In this document: piece after piece, positions 26,384 through 34,077 of the stretch
How positions within the stretch are numbered: position 1 is the first letter of the stretch
Layout of the letters: each line of letters opens with the position of its first letter
Origin: Phycisphaerales bacterium
Lineage (GTDB): Bacteria > Planctomycetota > Phycisphaerae > Phycisphaerales > SM1A02
Direction of reading: 5' to 3'
DNA length: 64,000 nucleotides
NCBI GenBank assembly: GCA_030748575.1
Contig: JASMLR010000002.1
Span: 151,939 to 215,938 of the forward strand
Program-made: the position numbers and the translations under genes
Notes under the pieces: generated by a model
Told to the model about the DNA's origin: nothing
The model's input: only the letters and a program-made list of their open reading frames with translations
Databases searched by the model: none

Positions 26384-28087
26384 TCAGCGGCCGGACGCGA
26401 CCGATGCGTTGTCGGCAGCAACGCCAAGGTAGGGCAGCGCGCCGTCGATGACATCGCGAACAACGGGCCCCGCGGTTGAGCCGCCATACCAGGCGCCCAA
26501 TGAACGGTCGGGGTCGTCGATGACGCAGAGCACGACGATGCGAGGGGCGTGGGCCGGGGCGCCGGCGATGAAACTCGACACGTACCGATCTTCGTGATAC
26601 CCGCCCCCTTCGGCTATGGGAAGTTGGGCGGTGCCGGACTTGCCGAACATCGAGTACATCGTCGAATTCGCGCGCCGTCCGGTGCCCTCCGACATGACCA
26701 GTTGCATCGTCTCTCGAGTGAGTCGGGCCGTGTCCTCGTCGAACACCGGCGTCCGCATCAGATCGTCAGACGCGTGGGCGCGGTGGATGGTTGCAGCCGG
26801 CATGGACCCATCACCCGCAAAGACGCAGAACGCTCGCGCCATCTGCACGGGCGTGACGGCAATCTCATGCCCCATCGCCACCGATGTCTGGGTGTAGTCC
26901 GACCACGCCTGCTCGCTCGTGACAATGCCACGGGTCTCGCCGGGGATGCCGCATGCGGTGGCCCGGCCAAAGCCAAGTGCCGCGACGACGGCTTGCATGC
27001 GTTGGTGCCGCATCCGCTCGGCGACGATGGCCATGCCGCTGTTGAGCGACTTGACCAGGACGCCCCGCCAGGACGTCGGTCCCTTTGGATGGGCATCCCT
27101 GATCCGCCGGCCAAACGATGTGCGGTGCGGGCCGGAGGTCGGCGTTGCCAGGACTTCGTCGGGGTCCGCCGTTCCGTCCTGCGTGGCCGCGGCCCAGATG
27201 AAGGGCTTGAACGTGGAGCCCGGCTCGTATGGGTCGGTGACGCACCGGTGCCGCTGCAGGCGGGTGGGCTCCGGCTGCTCGGTGCAGTCCGCCGCTGCGA
27301 GGATCTCGCCGGTGGCAGGGTCCATCGCGACCAGCCGCCCGCCCGCGGCTCCGAATTCAGCCACCGCCTGGGCCAGTCGGTCTTCGGCCAGACGCTGGAT
27401 CTCCAGATCAATGCTCAGGTGTACGGTGTCGCCGTTGCGGCCGGGATCGAATCCACCGGCCGGCACCCAGAGTGTCCGCCGCGACGCATCCCGGACGACC
27501 CGCAGGCTGCCCTCGCCCGGCCCGAGCCGACGGTCGAGGCCGTGCTCAAGCCCGGAGAGTCCAACATGCTCAAATCCGACGAGCCCCACGAGGGAACCGG
27601 CGGTGGTGCCGGTCGGGTACTCGCGAACGGATCTCGGCTCGATCGCCACGCCCTTGATCGGTTCGGCTCGCAGGCGGCGCACCTGCCACTGCTCGAGGAG
27701 GCCGGGCACCGGGATGTACCGCCGGTGCAGCCGCCCGGAAAGCAGCCGATCGATGTCGACCGCGGGGATGCCCAACTGCTCATGCAGCCGCGTGCCCAGG
27801 CGGGTCGGATCGTCGGCAATGCCGGGGTCCAGAAAGAGTCGCCACCCCCGGGTCGTGGTGGCGAGTACCCGGCCGCGTCGATCCAGAAGATCTCCCCGCC
27901 GCACCAGTGGCACCGACCGCCCGTCGTGGACACCCGCCTTGCTGAGCTGAGGCGGAGGCGCCACCTGCAGTTGAATGACCCGGATGGGAATGACCAGCAG
28001 GGCGGCCGTGGCCGCGACCGCCATGATCGTCGACCACGATGCGATGCGTCGTGATTGTTTGGCCCGGGCCGGCTCCGCAGCGGTCAT
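26384..28087 (-). CDS. ftsI: Peptidoglycan D,D-transpeptidase FtsI (PBP3-like)
   Basis: The 567-residue protein has one N-terminal membrane anchor (about residues 16-40), a dimerisation domain beginning RRGDLLDRRGRVLATTT, and a transpeptidase domain. The active-site serine is in GSTFKP (SxxK), the second motif is SLN (in KSLNSGMA), and the third is KSGT (FGKSGTAQL). It cross-links septal peptidoglycan. Its presence indicates a peptidoglycan-based division machine, which some Planctomycetota have lost. Its start overlaps ftsL by ATGA. Confidence 0.93.
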   Translation of the reverse strand: MTAAEPARAKQSRRIASWSTIMAVAATAALLVIPIRVIQLQVAPPPQLSKAGVHDGRSVPLVRRGDLLDRRGRVLATTTRGWRLFLDPGIADDPTRLGTRLHEQLGIPAVDIDRLLSGRLHRRYIPVPGLLEQWQVRRLRAEPIKGVAIEPRSVREYPTGTTAGSLVGLVGFEHVGLSGLEHGLDRRLGPGEGSLRVVRDASRRTLWVPAGGFDPGRNGDTVHLSIDLEIQRLAEDRLAQAVAEFGAAGGRLVAMDPATGEILAAADCTEQPEPTRLQRHRCVTDPYEPGSTFKPFIWAAATQDGTADPDEVLATPTSGPHRTSFGRRIRDAHPKGPTSWRGVLVKSLNSGMAIVAERMRHQRMQAVVAALGFGRATACGIPGETRGIVTSEQAWSDYTQTSVAMGHEIAVTPVQMARAFCVFAGDGSMPAATIHRAHASDDLMRTPVFDEDTARLTRETMQLVMSEGTGRRANSTMYSMFGKSGTAQLPIAEGGGYHEDRYVSSFIAGAPAHAPRIVVLCVIDDPDRSLGAWYGGSTAGPVVRDVIDGALPYLGVAADNASVASGR

Positions 28088-28347
28088 GGTGCCGCCTGCT
28101 CCAGACCGTCAGGATTGGCGGGCGTTGCGGGCGTCCAGGCTTCTTCTTCCATGGCGGGCAGCCGGGGCGGGGCCACGAGGGAGGCGACGTCTGCGCGGGC
28201 CCGCCAGAGTTTGGCGCGGGTCGTGTCGAGTTCCCGGTGCAGATCGCTCATCGTGTGAATGAGGGCGATGCGTTGCTGGCGAAGCGCCAGAAGCCACAGC
28301 CCACACAGGGCTGCGGCGGCAATGACGAGCAGGCAGCGGGCTTTCAT
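28084..28347 (-). CDS. ftsL: FtsL-like division protein
   Basis: The 87-residue protein has a single N-terminal membrane helix (about residues 4-22) and a short periplasmic helix with heptad character (HTMSDLHRELDTTRAKLWRA). This is the shape of FtsL/DivIC bitopic division proteins, and it sits directly before ftsI, the usual position of ftsL. Sequence alone is too short and variable to prove it. It overlaps both neighbours by four bases (ATGA). Confidence 0.6.
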   Translation of the reverse strand: MKARCLLVIAAAALCGLWLLALRQQRIALIHTMSDLHRELDTTRAKLWRARADVASLVAPPRLPAMEEEAWTPATPANPDGLEQAAP

Positions 28348-28997
28348 CTGGCGGCGTGAAGGTCTGGCACGGAAGCCGGGTAGCGAATGGACTGTCCCAC
28401 CCGCAGGGCGTCGGCGCTGCGAAGGCGGTCCGCATTCATGCTGAGCAGATCAGCCGTGTGCCGAGCCGACCCCATCAGTTTCTGGGCAAGTTCCGAGAGC
28501 GTGTCCCCGGGCTGAACGACGTACTCCGCCCACCCCGGTTCATCAACGGCAGGCTCGCCGCTCGGGCCGGCTGACGCCCCGGCAGGCGGCGGCGTGATGG
28601 TCAGTTGGCCGCGGTCTGGAATGATGAGCCGCTGGCCCGGCGTGAGCGCATTCGGATTGGGGAGACGATTGTGCGTGCCGATCGCGTCGGCAAGGGTTCC
28701 GTCACCGTAGTACGCCAGCGATATGGAGAAGAGCGAGTCGCCGGCGGCCACGGTGTGGACCGGGTCGGACATGCCGGCAGCGGCCGGCAGGCTGGGACGT
28801 GATTGGGGGGGCGTCGGGGCGGCCACCAGCACCTGGAACTCGATGGAGGAACTCGGCCCGGGCTCCAGCGGATCGCTGGCGAGCAGGCTTCCGGGGGCAC
28901 CCCTGGCAATGCCAGCGAGGTGGTCCGACACGAGGATGCCAACGACAAGCACCAGCGCAAAGCCGATGATGATCGCGAACTTGTTCTCCTGGGTCAT
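28344..28997 (-). CDS. Membrane-anchored protein with two LysM domains
   Basis: The 217-residue protein starts at ATG 28997 with a membrane helix (FAIIIGFALVLVVGILVS) and has a Pro/Ser linker. The first LysM domain (HTVAAGDSLFSISLAYYGD ... LIIPD) is about residues 80-130, and the second (YVVQPGDTLSELAQKLMG ... IRYP) is near the end. LysM domains bind GlcNAc in peptidoglycan. Its place between rsmH and ftsL suggests a role in division or septal wall binding. No enzymatic domain is present. Confidence 0.8.
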   Translation of the reverse strand: MTQENKFAIIIGFALVLVVGILVSDHLAGIARGAPGSLLASDPLEPGPSSSIEFQVLVAAPTPPQSRPSLPAAAGMSDPVHTVAAGDSLFSISLAYYGDGTLADAIGTHNRLPNPNALTPGQRLIIPDRGQLTITPPPAGASAGPSGEPAVDEPGWAEYVVQPGDTLSELAQKLMGSARHTADLLSMNADRLRSADALRVGQSIRYPASVPDLHAAR

Positions 28998-29068
28998 CGC
29001 CACGCATCCATGCGAAGGGGACTCTCTCTCGATCCGATCGACCTCGCCGCATCCGTGCGGTCTGGTGA

Positions 29069-29992
29069 TCACCGGGTTGTTGACCGGATGACGCGAAGCC
29101 GAGCCGACCGGCTCCGCGGGTTCCGATCTGTTTCGTCAATGCTCGCCCGGCACGGGCCTGACGAGAGATCAACGGCGAGCCCTTCTCGCACAAGTGCGGC
29201 GAAGCGTGTCTTGACCGGTCGATCTTCCAGGCTGTGAAAGGCGATGACGCCAATCCTCGCACCTGGAGCCAGCCAGGACGTATCGCCCGTCCGAAGTGCC
29301 CGCCCCAGCCGATCCAGCAGCGTCTGTACCGCTGCAAGTTCGTCGTTGACCGCGATCCGAAGTGCCTGAAAGGTCCGGGTCGCGGGGTGCTGGCGCGAGG
29401 TATGGGCACGAGCGCCGTACGCTTCACGGATCAGATCCGCGAGAAGCCCCGTGGTATCGATCGGACGTTGAAGGCGTTCTGATGCAACTTTTCGGGCGAT
29501 GCGGCCCGCGAGCGGCTCTTCCCCGTGGCGGCGAATCAGGTCGGCGAGTTCCCGTTCCGGCAGTGCTGCAAGAAGTGAGGCTGCAGTCACGGGGCCCGTC
29601 GGGTCCAGCCGCATGTCGAGCGGGCCGTCCTGAAGAAAGGAGAACCCGCGGGCTGGATCGTCCACCTGGTTGGAGGAGAACCCGAGATCCGCGATCACGA
29701 CGTTGGCGGTGAGCCCGAGGGCCTTGAGCGCTTCCGGGGCGCGAACAAAGTTGCCGCAACTGGTGTGATGGGCGATGCCCGCGTCATGCAGCCGCTGGGC
29801 AGCGAACGCTCGGTTGGCCTCATCAAGATCAAGGCCGACGACCGTGACGTCCTCGGCCGCGGCGCCCAACGCAGCGGCGTGTCCTCCCCGCCCGAGTGTG
29901 CAGTCAAGCACCACGTCTCCGGCGGCGGGCTGCAGGAGCCCGCACGTTTCGGTCAGCAGGACCGGTTCGTGGCCAACCGGCTCCCTGCTCAC
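29069..29992 (-). CDS. rsmH: 16S rRNA (cytosine1402-N4)-methyltransferase
   Basis: The 307-residue protein matches MraW/RsmH. HEPVLLTETCGLL opens it, VLDCTLGRGGHAAAL binds S-adenosylmethionine, ADLGFSSNQVDDPARGFSF is a family signature, and the C-terminus is RNPRSRSARLRVI. It methylates C1402 in the ribosomal P site. In many bacteria it is the first or second gene of the division/cell-wall cluster. Here GTG 29992 overlaps the sucB stop as GTGA, so it is translated as part of the 2-oxoglutarate dehydrogenase transcript. No mraZ is present. Confidence 0.95.
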   Translation of the reverse strand: MSREPVGHEPVLLTETCGLLQPAAGDVVLDCTLGRGGHAAALGAAAEDVTVVGLDLDEANRAFAAQRLHDAGIAHHTSCGNFVRAPEALKALGLTANVVIADLGFSSNQVDDPARGFSFLQDGPLDMRLDPTGPVTAASLLAALPERELADLIRRHGEEPLAGRIARKVASERLQRPIDTTGLLADLIREAYGARAHTSRQHPATRTFQALRIAVNDELAAVQTLLDRLGRALRTGDTSWLAPGARIGVIAFHSLEDRPVKTRFAALVREGLAVDLSSGPCRASIDETDRNPRSRSARLRVIRSTTR

Positions 29993-31191
29993 ATGCCCAG
30001 CAGGAGCCGCTCGGGCGACTCGATGCACTCCTTGACGTGTACGAGGAATCCGACGGCCTCCGCGCCATCCACAATGCGGTGGTCATAGGACACGGCGAGG
30101 TACATCATCGGCCGCAGCGCGATGCCTCCCGGGGTGTCGGGGTCCTCGACGGCACGTTTCATAATGCGGTGAAGCCCCAGAATCCCCGATTGGGGCGGGT
30201 TCAGGATGGGCGTGGACATCATGGATCCGTACACGCCGCCGTTGCTGATCGTGAACGTGCCGCCGGTCATGTCCTCAAGGCCCAGCCGACCCGCTCGGGC
30301 CTGGCCTGCGAGTCTGGCGATCTCGCCCTCGATCTCCGCGAAGCTGAGTTGATCGGCATTGCGAATGACGGGCACGACGAGCCCCCGGTCGGTGCCGACC
30401 GCGACCGACAGGTCGACGTAGTCGTGGTACTCGATGTCCTCGCCATCGATCCACGCATTGATGGCCGGGTATGCCTTCAGCCCAGAGACGACGGCCTTGG
30501 CGAAGAAGCTCATGAAACCAAGCTTGACGCCGAAGCGGTCGTTGAAGTCGTCTTTGTGCGCGGCGCGAAGCCGGATGACCTCGGTCATGTCGGCTTCGTT
30601 GAAGGTCGTGAGCATGGCGGCGCTCTGCTGAGCCTGCACGAGCCGATCGGCAATCCGCCGGCGGAGCGGTGACATGCGTTCCCGCCGCGTGCCACGCAGG
30701 GCCATGCCTGTCTCGGGCGGGGGGGCGTCAGCATCGGAGGGGGTCTGGGGGGGCGTCGCCTTTGCCAGAACGTCCGACTTCATCACGCGTCCGGCCGGGC
30801 CGGTTCCCTCGACGTTGGACAACTCAACACCGGCCGCCTGGGCCAGATGCCGCGCCATGGGCGTTGCGCGGGTGTCGTCGACCGACGCGGCGGTCTCCGT
30901 GGCGACTTCAACCCGCGTCGCCGGAACGGGCTCGGCCGCCGCCGCCGGTCTTGCCGCGTCCGTGTCGATACTGCCAATGCTCGCCCCGATGGGCAGATCG
31001 GTTCCTTCCGGCTGCGTGATGTGCACGACGCCGGCGGCGGGTGCAGGCAATTCCTGCGTGACCTTGTCCGACTCCAACTCGACCAGAGGGGCGTCGCGGT
31101 TGATCCACTCACCGTCGGCGCACAGCCATCGGCCGACGCGGACTTCCGTGATCGACTCGCCAAGGCTCGGGATGAGAATGTCCGTACTCAT
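29989..31191 (-). CDS. sucB: 2-oxoglutarate dehydrogenase E2, dihydrolipoamide succinyltransferase
   Basis: The 400-residue protein has one lipoyl domain with Lys 43 in ELESDKVTQE. An Ala/Pro linker and an E3-binding domain (TPMARHLAQAAGVELSNVEGTG) follow. The catalytic domain ends with the active-site motif YDHRIVDG. VRLRAAHKDDF-like and KLGFMSFFAKAVV segments separate it from the pyruvate E2 at 13.7 kb. It passes succinyl groups to CoA in the TCA cycle. The start ATG 31191 overlaps the sucA stop, and its stop overlaps rsmH. Confidence 0.94.
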   Translation of the reverse strand: MSTDILIPSLGESITEVRVGRWLCADGEWINRDAPLVELESDKVTQELPAPAAGVVHITQPEGTDLPIGASIGSIDTDAARPAAAAEPVPATRVEVATETAASVDDTRATPMARHLAQAAGVELSNVEGTGPAGRVMKSDVLAKATPPQTPSDADAPPPETGMALRGTRRERMSPLRRRIADRLVQAQQSAAMLTTFNEADMTEVIRLRAAHKDDFNDRFGVKLGFMSFFAKAVVSGLKAYPAINAWIDGEDIEYHDYVDLSVAVGTDRGLVVPVIRNADQLSFAEIEGEIARLAGQARAGRLGLEDMTGGTFTISNGGVYGSMMSTPILNPPQSGILGLHRIMKRAVEDPDTPGGIALRPMMYLAVSYDHRIVDGAEAVGFLVHVKECIESPERLLLGM

Positions 31192-33962
31192 GCCTTGTGC
31201 TCCATCGACTCCATGGCCGCCTGCGATCCGGTCTGCAGCGCTTCTCGAAGCACGGCCTCCTGCTCCACCCGGTGCAGCCGGGCAGATCCCACGGCGGGCG
31301 AGGCATTGGCCGGCCGGCTTGCGACGTCGAGCCGCATCGAGAACATGCTGCGGAAGGTATCGGCGATCCAGGTCCAGGCGCCTGCGTTGTGGGGTTCCTC
31401 CTGAACCCACACATGCTGCTCTGCCGCCGCATAGTGGTTGAGGACGTTCGCCACTTCGGCCCGGGGGAAGGGGTACAGTTGTTCGATTCGGACGATGGCC
31501 GTCGCCTGGTCCTCGGCATGCGCCGCTCGGTGGGCGATGAGATCCCACCCGACTTTGCCTGCGCAGAAGAGCACCTTTGAGACGCTGGCCGGGTCCGGCG
31601 CCGCGGGATCATCGAGCACGCATTGGAACCGCCCGTGGGTCAGGTCCAGGGCCGTGCTCACCGCCTGCTTGTGCCGGAGCAGGCTCTTGGGCGTGAGCAC
31701 GATCAGTGGCTTTCGGAACGCCCGCCGCATCTGCCTTCGAAGGAGATGGAACATCTGGGCGGGCGTCGTGGGGACCACCACTTCCATGTTCTCGTCGGCG
31801 CACAGTTGAAGGAACCGCTCCAGCCGCGCGGACGAGTGCTCCGGGCCCATGCCCTCGTAGCCGTGCGGCAGCAGGCACACCAGTCCGCTGTTTCGCTTCC
31901 ACTTTCGCTCGGCCGACGCGATGAACTGATCGAAGTACACCTGGCCCACATTGGCGAAGTCTCCGAACTGGGCTTCCCACACGACCAGCATGTTCGGGTC
32001 GCCCAGGGAGTACCCGTACTCGAAACCGATGCAGGCGGACTCCGTCACGGGGGAGTTGTGGATGCACATCCGGGACTGCCCGGTGTCGATGTGATCAAGC
32101 GGCGACCAGAATTCGCCGCTCGTGGCGTCGAACAACACGGCGTGTCGGTGGCTGAAGGTGCCTCGCTGGCAGTCTTCGCCGGTGAGCCTGATGGGGTATC
32201 CGTCCAGCAGCAGGCTGCCATAGGCGAGCAGTTCGCCCATGGCCCAGTCCAGGGGAAGGTCTTCCTCGATGGCGCTCTGACGCTGCTCCAGCACCTTGGC
32301 CAGTTTGGGGTGGGGCGTGAAGCCATCGGGCACCCGTCCGAGGGCCGCGGCAATCCGCTCCAGTTCCTCGCGTGGCACCGACGTGTCGACCGTGTCGCCG
32401 TCCCATGCCTTCTCAAAGCCGGCCCAGGTCGAACTGTCGTCAAACGCGGGCGGCGTCGGCCGGACCGGCTGGTTTCGGATCCGCTGCTGGGCCTGGTCCA
32501 TGACTTCAAGAAGATGCTGCTCAGCCTGCTCGGCCTCGGCCGCCTCAATGACCCCATCGGCGGCGAGCGTTGCTGCGTAGTGTTCAACGATGGCGGGCTG
32601 CGCCTTGACGGCCTGGTACATGGCGGGATTGGTGAAGGCGGGTTCGTCCGTCTCGTTGTGCCCGTATCGACGCCAGCCCCAGAGGTCGATGGCGACGTCC
32701 CGCCCGAACTCCTGCCGCCATCGCACGGCGAGGCGTGCCGCCCGAATGCACTGGTCCGGGTCGGCCGCGTTGACGTGCAGAATCGGAATGTCCTGCCCCC
32801 GGAGCACGTCCGTGCAATACACGGAAGCGAACGCCTCTTCGTGCTCGGCGGTGAATCCGATCTGATTGTTGACGATGATGTGAATGGAGCCACCGACGTC
32901 GTAGGGGGGCAACTCCGCCATGTTGGCCAGTTCCTGCACAACCCCCTGCCCAGGGAGTGCCGCATCGCCGTGAATGAGGACGGGCAGGCAGTGGGCGCGG
33001 TTGGTGTCGCCGCGAAGCCGCTGCTTGGCGCGGATGCGTCCGAGTACGACCGGGTGGCCCCACTCGAGATGCGAGGGGTTTGATGCCATGGTCAGATGCA
33101 GGGGCCGATCACTGGCCGTCAGAATGTTGGAGCTGTATCCGCGGTGGTACTTCACGTCCCCGCCGCTCTCGACGAAGTCTTCCGTCCAGGCCTCTTCAAA
33201 CTCGGTGAAGAGTTGGTCGTAGGACTTCTCAAGAATGTTGACGAGCACGTTGACCCGGCCGCGGTGGGCCATGCCGAATGCGACCTCGCCGACGTCGTCG
33301 CTGGCCGCCGTGTCCAGCAGCTCCGCGATCATGGGAATGAGGGTTTCGCATCCCTCCAGGCTGAACCACTTGCTCCCGACGTAGCGACGCATGAGAAACC
33401 GCTCCAGGCCGGTGGCCTGTTGCAGGCCCAACAGGATGCGGCGGCGTGACTCGGGAGACAGGGGGCGGAGGTGATCGGGTGACTCGATGTGCCGCCGCCA
33501 CCACGATCGCTGACGGTCGCACCTGATGTGCTCGGATTCGACGCCGAGCGTTCCGCACCATGCCTGGCGAAGCCGCTGGTCGATCGCCTCGGGCGTGGCC
33601 GGTCCCGGCATGGGCAGATCACCGGCGTCGAGCGGCCGCTTCAGGTCCTCCGCGCTGAATCCGAATGACTCGAGGTCGGGGCAGGGTCTTGGAAGGGGGC
33701 GCAGTCCGAGCGGGTCCAGGTCGGCCGCGAGATGGCCGAATCGTCTGCGGTCGTCGATGAGCCGATCGATGCCGCCGCCGGCGGGTGCGGAGGGCTCGCG
33801 TGCTGCGCCGAGCTCGAATCCGGCAAAGAAGTGCCGCCACGATTCGGGAACCGCCTGCGGGTTGTCAAGCCACCGCTGCTGCATGTCGGCCACCCACGGT
33901 GCATTCCAGGCGTTGATGCCTGGTGCAGTTGGTGGATGCAGGGGATCCTGCTGAGGGTCCAT
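31188..33962 (-). CDS. sucA: 2-oxoglutarate dehydrogenase E1 component
   Basis: The 924-residue protein is a full-length SucA. The N-terminal arm has NAPWVADMQQRWLDNPQAVP, and the TPP domain has GMAHRGRVNVLVNIL and IHGDAALPGQGVVQE. The C-terminal part includes SESACIGFEYGYS-like and QEEPHNAGAW segments. It decarboxylates 2-oxoglutarate with thiamine pyrophosphate. Start ATG 33962 begins the conserved arm; the 21 residues before it look unrelated. It lies 115 bases after priA and overlaps sucB by four bases. Confidence 0.95.
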   Translation of the reverse strand: MDPQQDPLHPPTAPGINAWNAPWVADMQQRWLDNPQAVPESWRHFFAGFELGAAREPSAPAGGGIDRLIDDRRRFGHLAADLDPLGLRPLPRPCPDLESFGFSAEDLKRPLDAGDLPMPGPATPEAIDQRLRQAWCGTLGVESEHIRCDRQRSWWRRHIESPDHLRPLSPESRRRILLGLQQATGLERFLMRRYVGSKWFSLEGCETLIPMIAELLDTAASDDVGEVAFGMAHRGRVNVLVNILEKSYDQLFTEFEEAWTEDFVESGGDVKYHRGYSSNILTASDRPLHLTMASNPSHLEWGHPVVLGRIRAKQRLRGDTNRAHCLPVLIHGDAALPGQGVVQELANMAELPPYDVGGSIHIIVNNQIGFTAEHEEAFASVYCTDVLRGQDIPILHVNAADPDQCIRAARLAVRWRQEFGRDVAIDLWGWRRYGHNETDEPAFTNPAMYQAVKAQPAIVEHYAATLAADGVIEAAEAEQAEQHLLEVMDQAQQRIRNQPVRPTPPAFDDSSTWAGFEKAWDGDTVDTSVPREELERIAAALGRVPDGFTPHPKLAKVLEQRQSAIEEDLPLDWAMGELLAYGSLLLDGYPIRLTGEDCQRGTFSHRHAVLFDATSGEFWSPLDHIDTGQSRMCIHNSPVTESACIGFEYGYSLGDPNMLVVWEAQFGDFANVGQVYFDQFIASAERKWKRNSGLVCLLPHGYEGMGPEHSSARLERFLQLCADENMEVVVPTTPAQMFHLLRRQMRRAFRKPLIVLTPKSLLRHKQAVSTALDLTHGRFQCVLDDPAAPDPASVSKVLFCAGKVGWDLIAHRAAHAEDQATAIVRIEQLYPFPRAEVANVLNHYAAAEQHVWVQEEPHNAGAWTWIADTFRSMFSMRLDVASRPANASPAVGSARLHRVEQEAVLREALQTGSQAAMESMEHKA

Positions 33963-34077
33963 CGGGGGGTGGTCCGGCGCGTGCGGGGGCGGTCTTGCCG
34001 GGCCACACGCGGCCAGCGCCGGCAAGACCGGCCATTGTACCCAGCCTCCGGTACTCGGTGGTGCTTCGGAAGTGCTT

